14,918 nt of DNA from an uncultured Lachnospiraceae bacterium. GTDB taxonomy: Bacteria; Bacillota; Clostridia; Lachnospirales; Lachnospiraceae. The position numbers and the translations under genes are program-made. The DNA lies in NCBI GenBank assembly GCA_945788595.1, contig CALZMS010000004.1, positions 1 to 14,918 on the forward strand, given 5' to 3'. Below the pieces are notes generated by a model that saw nothing but the letters and a program-made list of their open reading frames with translations, had not been told where the DNA came from and did no database searches. Of the stretch, positions 1 to 6,738 are shown piece after piece (positions within the stretch are counted from its first letter, which is position 1; each line of letters begins with the position of its first letter).

Positions 1-51
1 TAACTATGTGGCTTACAGCCACTTTCACGGCACAGCCGTGAATAATTCAGG
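1..51 (+). repeat. Double-hairpin interspersed repeat, copy 1
   Basis: Two adjacent perfect hairpins: GTGGCT (8-13), loop TAC, AGCCAC (17-22); then TTCACGGC (24-31), loop ACA, GCCGTGAA (35-42), followed by a TAATTCAGG tail. A near-identical copy lies at 12364-12415 in the same orientation, and its tail recurs at 12060-12081. The left limit is unknown because the window starts here. The architecture resembles a REP/MITE-like non-coding repeat. No target duplication can be seen. Read on the minus strand, the repeat supplies the stop and last codons of the neighbouring regulator gene. Confidence 0.75.
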
Positions 52-1158
52 TTTATTATTTGTCAGATAATATTTGCCATGCTTATGATATCCCTGAATA
101 CATTCTCCTGTTAATGCGGCACTGCCGGAAACATAGTTCAGATGCTGATAGATCTTATCAGCGACATCCGGTAGATGATAAGGAGACACCTGACCGGTCA
201 TATAGATCGGAATCCAGCTTTCCAGACCCAGCATCATTTCGTGGAAGGGACGATTGATATTGTGGATCATATTCAGGTGCAATCCCTTTTTGAGAGTCAT
301 GGCAATGGCAAACATCCACTTCTTTCCGAAGTCCAGATCCTCTGCCAGATCATCCATCGGCATATCACTGCACATAAAAACAGGCTCCCGGGATTTGGAG
401 AGTACCGTGGTTTTGAAAAAGTCCAGCTCCCCCTTTTTCATTTCTTCCAGTCCGTAGTATGTCCTTGAGGCCGGCAGCTGGAATGGCATGGATGGAACCT
501 TTAATTCATCAAAATGGATGGCGCGGATATATTCGTCCAGATCAAACTCGTCCAGCTTTTTCAGAAAGTTCTCTACATCATCAACGGTTTCTTTTGGAGC
601 AGCCTGATAGAGCCAACTATTCAGATGGGACAGATAATCGGTATCTGACGACAGCTCATCGGCTGTACAGCCTAGCAGTCCGGAAACCTTTGCTTTGTCA
701 GATGGGCTGTTGTAGCGGGTCGTAATAAAGCGGCAGAGCTGGTGGCAGAAGCTGCCCAGATCATTTGGATGCCGTTGACCGGAACGGACGCGGTACAGAT
801 AGGAGGTATCGTAATTAGTCGCCGAAGCCAGAAACTTCATGTTGATGTCCAGTTCATCGATCAGAGTATTGAAGTTTGCAACAAAATTGTCATATTCCAC
901 GTTCCTTTGTTCCAGCGAGTTCTGTAAAGTAGAAAGTACCTCTTCTGCATCCGTGAGATCGGAAATATTCTTTTCGGCAGCCAGCCGGGTGATTCCGGCA
1001 GCCAGCTTCTGCAGTTGTTCACTGTCAGAAGCCGGTTCCCGCTCACCACTGCGATAACGGCTGATCACGGCAGCAGACAATTCTGACGCCTCTGAAAGCT
1101 CCTTTGAGGTACAGGTAAGCTTTTCGATATAGATAGTTATCTGTTCCTGAAATGTCAT
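25..1158 (-). CDS. Double-HTH (XRE-like) transcriptional regulator, probably 3'-truncated
   Basis: A 377-residue cytoplasmic protein with two Cro/C1-type helix-turn-helix segments: residues about 17-43 (SKELSEASELSAAVISRYRSG) and about 107-131 (FLASATNYDTSYLYRVRSG). They are followed by an effector-like region without membrane segments. The start at 1158 has a strong AAGGAGGAG ribosome site and a promoter with a dyad upstream. The tail, from about PELFTAVP to the TGA stop, is read from the hairpin repeat at 1-51. From memory, relatives of this Lachnospiraceae family continue well beyond the YYLTNN block, so I infer that the repeat replaced the true C-terminus. It could still be functional for DNA binding. 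The target genes are unknown. The gene is transcribed in the same direction as the ABC-F gene upstream of it but has its own promoter. Confidence 0.75.
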   Translation of the reverse strand: MTFQEQITIYIEKLTCTSKELSEASELSAAVISRYRSGEREPASDSEQLQKLAAGITRLAAEKNISDLTDAEEVLSTLQNSLEQRNVEYDNFVANFNTLIDELDINMKFLASATNYDTSYLYRVRSGQRHPNDLGSFCHQLCRFITTRYNSPSDKAKVSGLLGCTADELSSDTDYLSHLNSWLYQAAPKETVDDVENFLKKLDEFDLDEYIRAIHFDELKVPSMPFQLPASRTYYGLEEMKKGELDFFKTTVLSKSREPVFMCSDMPMDDLAEDLDFGKKWMFAIAMTLKKGLHLNMIHNINRPFHEMMLGLESWIPIYMTGQVSPYHLPDVADKIYQHLNYVSGSAALTGECIQGYHKHGKYYLTNNKPELFTAVP

Positions 1159-1180
1159 AAAAGGACTCCTCCTTCATAAA

Positions 1181-1234
1181 ATGAACTTCGTTCATTACAG
1201 CAAGTATTATATCAGAAATCCTGCAGAATGAAAA
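1181..1234 (-). promoter_or_regulatory. Promoter with 15-bp dyad operator upstream of the HTH regulator
   Basis: On the minus strand a perfect TATAAT -10 lies at 1206-1211 and a weak -35 (TTTTCA) at 1229-1234, with a 17-bp spacer. Just downstream, around the expected transcription start, is a perfect inverted repeat with arms ATGAAC and GTTCAT around a 3-base centre (1181-1195). Its position fits an operator for autoregulation by the adjacent HTH protein or for another repressor. The -10 and the dyad are seen directly; the role is inferred. Confidence 0.55.
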
Positions 1235-1256
1235 GGAAGGCTGCCAAGCTTCTTGC

Positions 1257-3332
1257 TTACCTTGCTGATTTTTCTGTCTGTTCCTCTATCTGATCCGACA
1301 GCTCGCTCCACTCATACATCCGTTCCTCCAGCTCCTGTTCCTTCGCGGTGATAGACGCCTGGATCTCGGACAGCTTCCCGTAATCAGAGGCATAATCCGG
1401 ATTCAGCAGCTCGTCTCTGGCAGACTGCAGTTCTGCTTCACACTGGGAGATCAGTTCCTCTACCTTGGCAAGTCTCCGGGTCAGCCGGGACAGCTCTTTT
1501 CCCGGATTGTAGCCGGAACCGGAGACAGTACGGTCAGAAGCCGGGACAGAGGCGGCTGTACTCTCGGAGGTGCGGTCTGAACTGCCAGTCGAAGTCCCGG
1601 TTTGACTGCCTTTGTTCTTCGCGTCCGGTATTCCCTTTAGCAGCTGCGCCTCGTCCGGCTGCCCGGTCTTGTCCTGCTGGTACTGCTCGTAGCTGTACGG
1701 ATAATACTGCACCTGGAAGAAGGTGTTATTCCGGCTGTCGGAGGCTCCTGGGTCAGTTGAATCTTCCTCAAAGATCAGCAGGGAATCGGCTATCTGGCTG
1801 ACGAAATAACGGTCATGGGAGACGAAGAGCACCGATCCGTTGAAATCCTTCAGCATGGCCTCCAGCGTTTCTTTTCCCACGATGTCCATGTGGTTGGTAG
1901 GCTCGTCCAGGATCAGAAGATTCGGACGGCGCTTCAGGATCTTGGCCAGCGCCAGACGACCTTTTTCACCGCCGGACAGCATGGACACTTTTTTAAAGAC
2001 GTCATCCGCGGTAAAGAGGAAGGAACCCAGTAAAGTGCGGACTTCCGTTTGGGTCATATCCGGAAATTCATCCCACATATCATCCAGTACGGGTTTCTCA
2101 CTGGAATACTGGGCGATCTGCTGATCGAAGTAACCCACATCCACCTGAAAACCAAACTGGCTGGTGCCGCCCAGTGCAGGCAGCTGTCCGGTCAGTGTTT
2201 TGAGGAGCGTGGATTTTCCGGTTCCATTGGCACCGATCACAGCCAGCTTCTGTCCCCGGTTCATGGTAAAGGACACCTCAGATAAGATATGTTCCGGTGT
2301 GTAGCCGATCTGCAGATGGCTGACAGTTAGCACCTCCTTGCCGGTCTCACGCTTCGGTGTACAGTTGGCATGAAAGGTCCGCAGGTCATAGCGGGCCGGA
2401 GCTTCGATCTTCTCCATATGCTCCAGCTGTTTGAGCTTGGACCAGGCCATGGAGACCTTGGTCGGATGGTGCTTGAATTTCTCGATCAGAGCGGTCAGCC
2501 GCTCGATCTCCTTCTTCTGCTGGGTGTAATCCTTCAGCTGCTTTTCCCAGTTCAGACGCTTGCGCTCTACGAAGGCAGAATAATTGCCGGGATACCGGGT
2601 GGCGGTGCCGTATTCGATCTCATAGACCACATCTGCGATCTTGTCTAAGAACATCCGATCGTGGGAGACGATCACCACAGCACGATTATAGCTTTTCAGA
2701 TAACCCTCCAGCCATTCCACAGCGGCGATATCCAGGTGGTTGGTAGGCTCGTCTAAGAGCAGGATATCCGGTTTGGACAGCAGAAGCTTTGCAAAGGCGA
2801 TCTTGGTGCGCTGTCCTCCGGAAAATTCGGAGAGCCGCTTGTCTCTGACTTCTGCAGGAAAGCCAAACTGCTTTAAGACCATATCGTATTCCCGTTCGTA
2901 ATCGTAGCCGCCCATCCAGGCAAAACGCTCCTCGGCAGAGGCATATTTCCGGGCGAGCTCTTCGGTTGCTTCGGCAGGCAGATCCGGACGATCCAGCTCG
3001 GTAAGCAGCGTCTCCATCCGGGCCTGCAGGTCAAGGATCGGCTGAAAAGCTTTCCGGATCTCGGCCTCCAGTGTGACGGAATCATCCTCAAAAGCCATCT
3101 GCTTTAAGTAGCCGATGACCGGATTACCGGCTCTGGCGATGTAGATATCCTCATCGCTGTCCCGTTTGGACAGGTCTACCTCCCCTGCGATCAGCTTTAA
3201 CAGGGTGGTCTTGCCGCAGCCGTTCCGCCCTACGATTGCGATTTTTTCCGTATCTCTGATCTCAAAATTGATATGCTCTAAAATGGTGTCCGCAGCAAAA
3301 CGGACTGCTCCATTGTGAATCTGATATAACAT
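1257..3332 (-). CDS. ABC-F family ATPase (ribosome-associated, possible antibiotic-resistance type)
   Basis: A 691-residue soluble protein with two ABC domains and no transmembrane segments. Domain 1 has Walker A GRNGCGKT (35-42), signature FSGGQ (170-174) and Walker B ILLLDEP (190-196). A long charged linker lies at about 240-325. Domain 2 has GANGTGKS (367-374), LSGGE (452-456) and LLILDEP (472-478). A Ser/Thr-rich low-complexity stretch (about 573-608) leads to a C-terminal coiled coil (about 613-690), as in Uup/YdiF-type members. ABC-F proteins bind the ribosomal E site and act as translation factors or dislodge ribosome-targeting drugs. The frame is open upstream, but I chose ATG 3332 because GAGGGG precedes it and the ABC fold begins there with LYQIHNG. 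The attenuator in its leader favours a drug-inducible role; the exact subgroup is not determined. Confidence 0.93.
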   Translation of the reverse strand: MLYQIHNGAVRFAADTILEHINFEIRDTEKIAIVGRNGCGKTTLLKLIAGEVDLSKRDSDEDIYIARAGNPVIGYLKQMAFEDDSVTLEAEIRKAFQPILDLQARMETLLTELDRPDLPAEATEELARKYASAEERFAWMGGYDYEREYDMVLKQFGFPAEVRDKRLSEFSGGQRTKIAFAKLLLSKPDILLLDEPTNHLDIAAVEWLEGYLKSYNRAVVIVSHDRMFLDKIADVVYEIEYGTATRYPGNYSAFVERKRLNWEKQLKDYTQQKKEIERLTALIEKFKHHPTKVSMAWSKLKQLEHMEKIEAPARYDLRTFHANCTPKRETGKEVLTVSHLQIGYTPEHILSEVSFTMNRGQKLAVIGANGTGKSTLLKTLTGQLPALGGTSQFGFQVDVGYFDQQIAQYSSEKPVLDDMWDEFPDMTQTEVRTLLGSFLFTADDVFKKVSMLSGGEKGRLALAKILKRRPNLLILDEPTNHMDIVGKETLEAMLKDFNGSVLFVSHDRYFVSQIADSLLIFEEDSTDPGASDSRNNTFFQVQYYPYSYEQYQQDKTGQPDEAQLLKGIPDAKNKGSQTGTSTGSSDRTSESTAASVPASDRTVSGSGYNPGKELSRLTRRLAKVEELISQCEAELQSARDELLNPDYASDYGKLSEIQASITAKEQELEERMYEWSELSDQIEEQTEKSAR

Positions 3333-3367
3333 AATACCCCTCGTTTCTTTCAAATTAAATGAATAAC

Positions 3368-3399
3368 AAAAAAGGTTCCTCCGGCATACGGAAGAACCT
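3368..3399 (-). terminator. Intrinsic terminator in the ABC-F leader (attenuator, segments 3:4)
   Basis: On the minus strand AGGTTCTTCCG (3389-3399) pairs with CGGAGGAACCT (3373-3383) over 11 bp including one G-U pair, with a 5-nt loop and a run of six U. It ends about 35 nt before the ABC-F start codon and about 270 nt after the predicted transcription start, so it would stop leader transcription before the gene. Confidence 0.85.
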
Positions 3400-3636
3400 G
3401 ATAAGCAGACGTAATGTTTTATTCGCCAAAAAGAATGCATACCCGGCTGTCTTACGGACAGCGGTACACGATCTTTCTGTCAAAATCCCTGCTTGTGATT
3501 CTTCCATACCCACAACAAATAAACCATGGCCCGATTCGGATAATAATCATCGAAAAAGGATTCCGATTCGAGTGACACAGTGCTTCCATGGTCTGCCTGA
3601 CGTCCTACAGGCTGCGTGATCAGATGGCAAGAATCA
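3387..3636 (-). promoter_or_regulatory. Attenuator switch: alternative pairings 1:2 and 2:3 in the ABC-F leader
   Basis: Three segments compete. Segment 1 is TGATTCTTGCCAT (3624-3636), inside the leader-peptide codons. Segment 2 is ATGGAAGAATCA (3496-3507). Segment 3 is GGTTCTTCCGTA (3387-3398), which includes the 5' arm of the terminator. Segment 1 pairs with 2 over 12 bp with one bulged G. Segment 2, shifted by one base (3497-3508), pairs with 3 over 12 contiguous bp with two G-U pairs. Segment 3 otherwise forms the terminator. A ribosome stalled on the leader peptide would hide segment 1, freeing 2 to capture 3 and allow read-through. Between 1 and 2 lies a subdomain closed by ACCATGG/CCATGGT (3586-3592 with 3523-3529), and there is a separate GCTGTC/GACAGC hairpin at 3446-3462. 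The pairings are seen; the mechanism is inferred from the trp/erm-type model. Confidence 0.75.
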
Positions 3637-3646
3637 TAAACTGCAT
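3620..3646 (-). CDS. Leader peptide MQFMILAI of the ABC-F attenuator
   Basis: An 8-codon open frame, ATG to TGA, with an AGAGAGGT ribosome site about 7 nt upstream. It starts about 25 nt after the predicted transcription start. Codons 4-8 are the strand that pairs with the anti-terminator segment, so translation or stalling here would control the downstream terminator. The hydrophobic peptide is in the size range of drug-sensing leader peptides upstream of erm and ABC-F genes. Confidence 0.65.
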   Translation of the reverse strand: MQFMILAI

Positions 3647-3677
3647 GGGATTACCTCTCTTTCATAATACTGAAATT

Positions 3678-3706
3678 ACCATAACATACCGGTGGAGATT
3701 TGTCAA
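3678..3706 (-). promoter_or_regulatory. Promoter of the ABC-F leader transcript
   Basis: Minus strand: perfect -35 TTGACA (3701-3706), 17-bp spacer, -10 TATGGT (3678-3683, 4 of 6 consensus). The predicted start is near 3671, which gives a leader of about 340 nt before the ABC-F gene. Confidence 0.8.
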
Positions 3707-3873
3707 ATAGCGAGACGGAAATTTACTGGAAGCTTTGCCGGAATGAAAGAAAGACATTATGTAAAAGCTGCACCATCTTTTTTGCGAAAAATGGATGTTC
3801 TGTACATAGAAGAAGGAGGATGGGTGATTTATAATAAGCACAACGAGAAGCGTATCAGAAAGGGGATATATCT
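3707..3873 (+). other. Intergenic region upstream of the esterase, with a possible 17-codon upstream ORF
   Basis: No strong promoter is visible for the plus-strand esterase. The best guess is TTGCCG (3735-3740) with TTATGT (3757-3762). A GTG-initiated frame at 3824-3877 (IYNKHNEKRIRKGIYL) is preceded by AAGGAGG (3813-3819) at a short 4-nt spacing. Its TGA overlaps the esterase ATG as ATGA, an arrangement compatible with translational coupling. It may be chance. Confidence 0.25.
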
Positions 3874-5328
3874 ATGAGTAAAATTCATCTGACACCGGGC
3901 AGAAGTGTGACCGGGGATTCTAACATCCGGCATCCGCAGGGAGATATTCTGAATGTGCGTGGTTTTTATGATCAGAATTCTCACGTAATGCCGGAAAATC
4001 TGACAGAGATCAGCAAGGTGCTGGTAGGAGACGAGGAAAGTAGTTGGGTGGAATATGTGCCGCCTTGTTATGATGGTTCTCATCCGGTTCCGCTGGTGAT
4101 TTCCTGCCATGGAGGCGGACAGAGCGGCTGGGGACAGGCATATGCCACAAGCTGGATGAATGTAGCGGACCGGGAGGGATTTATTGTAGTATTTCCGGAC
4201 GCAAAAACCAATAAAGCATGGCAGGTGGCAGGACATCGCGGCGGCTCCGTGGAGATTGATCCGAATACCCGTGATATCCAGCTGATGCTTCGTCTGATCG
4301 AGGAGATGGCAGGTAAATACAACATTGATCAGGGACGTGTCTTTATGCAGGGAATGTCCATGGGAGATCTGATGACGATGCAGTTCGCCAGAGCATTTGG
4401 TGAAAAGCTGGCAGGAGCTGCCTGTGCAGCAGGACCGACCGCGATAGAAGGACTGTTTACAGAGGACGAAGCACTTCGTCCATACTCTGTGCCGGTGCCG
4501 GTATTCCAGTCCCGGGGAGAGCATGATGCTATGGCGGTGTCCGGAGGCTATGACGGCAAGGCAACGCGCTATGATATCAACCGGGCGGATCTACAGTACT
4601 GGTGTACGATCAATGGGTGTGAGAAAGCTCCCCAGTTTCGCATTGACGGCAAAAACAACTATCTCTATTTCAAGGGCAGCAAGGCGGATGTGATCTACCG
4701 GGATGTGAAAAAGCGCGGCCACGGACAGACCTTTGATGATGCAGATGTGGTATGGCGTCAGTTTTTCTCAGGACTTGCGAGACGGGACGGACAGATCGTA
4801 CAGACAGAGACAGAGGAAAAAGCAGAAGGGGATGCCCATGCTGTGCTCCTTGCAGAAGGCTGCACCCATCTGGTACGAAACAATCAGATCGTGTCATTAA
4901 AGGATGGAGTTCCATACAATGAACAGGATGTGTTTGAAATGCCGGAGATTCCGACGGCGCCGGGAGCTGAACCGCCGAAATTCCCGAAGCTGGAGTTTGA
5001 TCCGTGTCTGTATGCACCGGTAACCTTCCTGGAGGTGTTCGGGGCAACAGTAGATTTCCGGGAAGAAACAGCGTTGATCCATACGGCAGATGGCCATGAG
5101 ATTGAGGTGTCAGCCGGAAATGTAGGCTGTGTGATCGACAACTATATTCATTCCATGGAACGGCAGGCGGAATACAAAAAGGGCATGCTGTATGTTCCGG
5201 TGAAATGGTTTGCTGCCAATGTATTCGGCAGATTTGTCACAGAGCATGACGGTGCTGTCTATATCTCAGATCATTATGGAGAGATGACCAATGACATGGC
5301 AAAACTGATCAAAGAGTTTTTAAAGTAA
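3874..5328 (+). CDS. PHB-depolymerase/feruloyl-esterase-like alpha/beta hydrolase with C-terminal copper-amine-oxidase-N-like domain
   Basis: A 484-residue protein. Residues about 50-305 are an alpha/beta-hydrolase of the polyhydroxybutyrate depolymerase/LpqC-like esterase type: oxyanion motif CHGGG (78-82), nucleophile elbow GMSMG with Ser162, likely acid Asp218 (RGEHDA) and likely base His283 (RGHGQ). After an acidic and Pro-rich linker, residues about 325-468 resemble the copper-amine-oxidase N-terminal stalk repeat (APVTFLEVFGATVDF; LYVPVKWFAANVFG). That module is usually found on secreted clostridial proteins, yet there is no signal peptide or membrane segment here, so the enzyme looks cytoplasmic. 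The start at 3874 has AGAAAGGGGA upstream. The gene is monocistronic and ends in a strong terminator at 5353. The substrate is unknown; an ester of a plant or drug-like compound is possible. Confidence 0.85.
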   Translation: MSKIHLTPGRSVTGDSNIRHPQGDILNVRGFYDQNSHVMPENLTEISKVLVGDEESSWVEYVPPCYDGSHPVPLVISCHGGGQSGWGQAYATSWMNVADREGFIVVFPDAKTNKAWQVAGHRGGSVEIDPNTRDIQLMLRLIEEMAGKYNIDQGRVFMQGMSMGDLMTMQFARAFGEKLAGAACAAGPTAIEGLFTEDEALRPYSVPVPVFQSRGEHDAMAVSGGYDGKATRYDINRADLQYWCTINGCEKAPQFRIDGKNNYLYFKGSKADVIYRDVKKRGHGQTFDDADVVWRQFFSGLARRDGQIVQTETEEKAEGDAHAVLLAEGCTHLVRNNQIVSLKDGVPYNEQDVFEMPEIPTAPGAEPPKFPKLEFDPCLYAPVTFLEVFGATVDFREETALIHTADGHEIEVSAGNVGCVIDNYIHSMERQAEYKKGMLYVPVKWFAANVFGRFVTEHDGAVYISDHYGEMTNDMAKLIKEFLK

Positions 5329-5352
5329 ATAATGTGTGTCTTCCATATAGGA

Positions 5353-5385
5353 ACAGAAAAAGCAGCCGTCGGCTGCTTTTTCTGT
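5353..5385 (+). terminator. Perfect 15-bp intrinsic terminator
   Basis: ACAGAAAAAGCAGCC (5353-5367), loop GTC, GGCTGCTTTTTCTGT (5371-5385). The stem embeds the A and U tracts. It follows the esterase stop by 24 nt and separates it from the next operon. Confidence 0.93.
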
Positions 5386-5426
5386 GTGTAATTTTATGTA
5401 TGTTTGCAGGAAGGAAAACAGATTGC

Positions 5427-5455
5427 TTTACACATTTTCAGCGGTGTGGTACACT
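5427..5455 (+). promoter_or_regulatory. Promoter of the deacylase-hydrolase-ParA operon
   Basis: -35 TTTACA (5427-5432), 17-bp spacer, -10 TACACT (5450-5455) with an extended TGg just before it. The predicted transcription start is near 5462, about 30 nt before the first start codon. Confidence 0.7.
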
Positions 5456-5492
5456 TGTCACAGAACATCGAAAGATAAGGAAAGAGATCATT

Positions 5493-5966
5493 ATGTCATT
5501 GGAACGTGCAACAGAGTATTTACAGAAATTCGGTCTGGCAGAGAGGATACAGCTTTTTGACGTATCCAGTGCCACGGTGGAGCTGGCGGCAGCAGCGCTG
5601 GGCTGTGAGGAAAAGCGGATCGCCAAGACTCTGTCCTTCCGGCTTCCGGAGGGCTGTATCCTGATCGTGGCAGCGGGAGATGCCAAGGTAGATAATACAA
5701 AATATAAGGCTAAGTTTCATACCAAGGCAAAGATGCTGGCATTCGAGGAGGTAGAGGAAGAGATCGGACATGCTGTGGGCGGGGTCTGTCCGTTCGGAGT
5801 AAATCTGAATGTGACGGTTTATCTGGATGAGTCGCTGAAGCGGTTTGAGACTGTCTTTCCGGCCTGCGGTACTGCCAACAGTGCGATCGAATTGACGATT
5901 CCGGAGCTGGAGCAATGCTCCGGCTGCAGAGAGTGGGTGGATGTATGCAAGGGTTGGGAAGCATAA
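5493..5966 (+). CDS. YbaK/EbsC-family aminoacyl-tRNA deacylase-like protein
   Basis: A 157-residue cytoplasmic protein of the YbaK/ProX editing fold. Members hydrolyse mischarged tRNA such as Cys-tRNA(Pro) or Ala-tRNA(Pro). Visible hallmarks are the conserved lysine in RIAKTLSF (Lys45), the GDAKVDNTK segment (62-70), GGVCPFG (96-102) and the late ACGTANSAIELT segment. The length matches standalone family members. The frame is open further upstream, but that part overlaps the terminator and promoter. ATG 5493 follows an AAGGAAAGAG site at slightly long spacing, and the fold begins there. It is the first gene of a probable four-gene operon, and its 3' end overlaps the next start by 22 nt. The exact tRNA substrate cannot be told from sequence. 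Confidence 0.9.
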   Translation: MSLERATEYLQKFGLAERIQLFDVSSATVELAAAALGCEEKRIAKTLSFRLPEGCILIVAAGDAKVDNTKYKAKFHTKAKMLAFEEVEEEIGHAVGGVCPFGVNLNVTVYLDESLKRFETVFPACGTANSAIELTIPELEQCSGCREWVDVCKGWEA

Positions 5967-6715
5967 AGGAGAATATCTGCTATCGGGAGGCAGTAAACCG
6001 GGCGGGAGAAACGGAACGGCTGGAACTGGATGTGGATCTTCCGGAGAACGATCTGCGGGAGGCGGAAACGTCTGCCGGTAACAGTGACGGAGCGGATCAG
6101 GAAGGTCAGCCGGTGATCCTTTGGGTACATGGAGGGGCGCTGGTGACCGGGGACAAGGCGGCTTATTATGATCCCTGCGTGGAACTGTCGAAGAAACTGG
6201 CGGCAGAGGGGTATCCGGGTGTCCGGATCAATTACCGTTTGAATCCGAAGGTTTATGAGGATGGCAGCTACGATCGGACTATGCAGGAGGCAGCAGAGGA
6301 TATTACTGCGGCAGCGGAATGGGTCCTTCAGGACCCGGAGAAACTGGGGTTTGCAGGGCGGAAGCTGGTACTGGCTGGTTATTCTGCTGGAGCAGAACTG
6401 GTGACAAATCTTTATTATGACAGCCATATGGTATCTGAATTGAGACGGGAGCAGGTATGCGGTGTTATTGATATCAGCGGGAACAGGCTGTTTTATACAG
6501 ACCGGCCGCTGCCGGAGGCAGCTGTACCATGTCTGGTATTTCATGGTGAGGCGGATGATATCAACCCGCCGGAGGACACCAGAACCTTCCTGGCACAGAT
6601 GGATGGACGGGCACAGATGAACTGGGTCCCTGACCGGGGGCATATGTGGACAGATGAAGAAGGAATGGCATTGCTTTATAAGCGGATATTACAGTATCTG
6701 CATGAGATCAGATAG
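5945..6715 (+). CDS. HSL/carboxylesterase-like alpha/beta hydrolase
   Basis: A 256-residue soluble hydrolase. Motifs: HGGALVTGD oxyanion segment (62-70), nucleophile elbow GYSAG with Ser147, acid Asp204 or Asp205 (HGEADD), base His233 (DRGHMW). The arrangement fits the hormone-sensitive-lipase/BD-FAE esterase group, which acts on small acyl esters; the substrate is unknown. The start is not certain. ATG 5945 gives a frame overlapping the upstream gene by 22 nt with a weak GAGAGTGGGTGG site, and ATG 5915 is an alternative adding 10 residues. Overlap with the deacylase gene and the 23-nt gap to the ParA gene indicate co-transcription and probable translational coupling. Confidence 0.85.
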   Translation: MQGLGSIKENICYREAVNRAGETERLELDVDLPENDLREAETSAGNSDGADQEGQPVILWVHGGALVTGDKAAYYDPCVELSKKLAAEGYPGVRINYRLNPKVYEDGSYDRTMQEAAEDITAAAEWVLQDPEKLGFAGRKLVLAGYSAGAELVTNLYYDSHMVSELRREQVCGVIDISGNRLFYTDRPLPEAAVPCLVFHGEADDINPPEDTRTFLAQMDGRAQMNWVPDRGHMWTDEEGMALLYKRILQYLHEIR

Positions 6716-6738
6716 GATCAGCATCGGAGGGAAGAGAT

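Noticed and set aside
1196..1256. Terminator after the ABC-F gene
   Set aside because: Only a weak 4-bp GAAG/CTTC stem with a C-rich tail was found; it is not convincing.
3333..3440. Extending the ABC-F protein upstream to an ATG at 3440
   Set aside because: The extra 36 codons run through the attenuator terminator and are not ABC-F-like; the start at 3332 has its own ribosome site.
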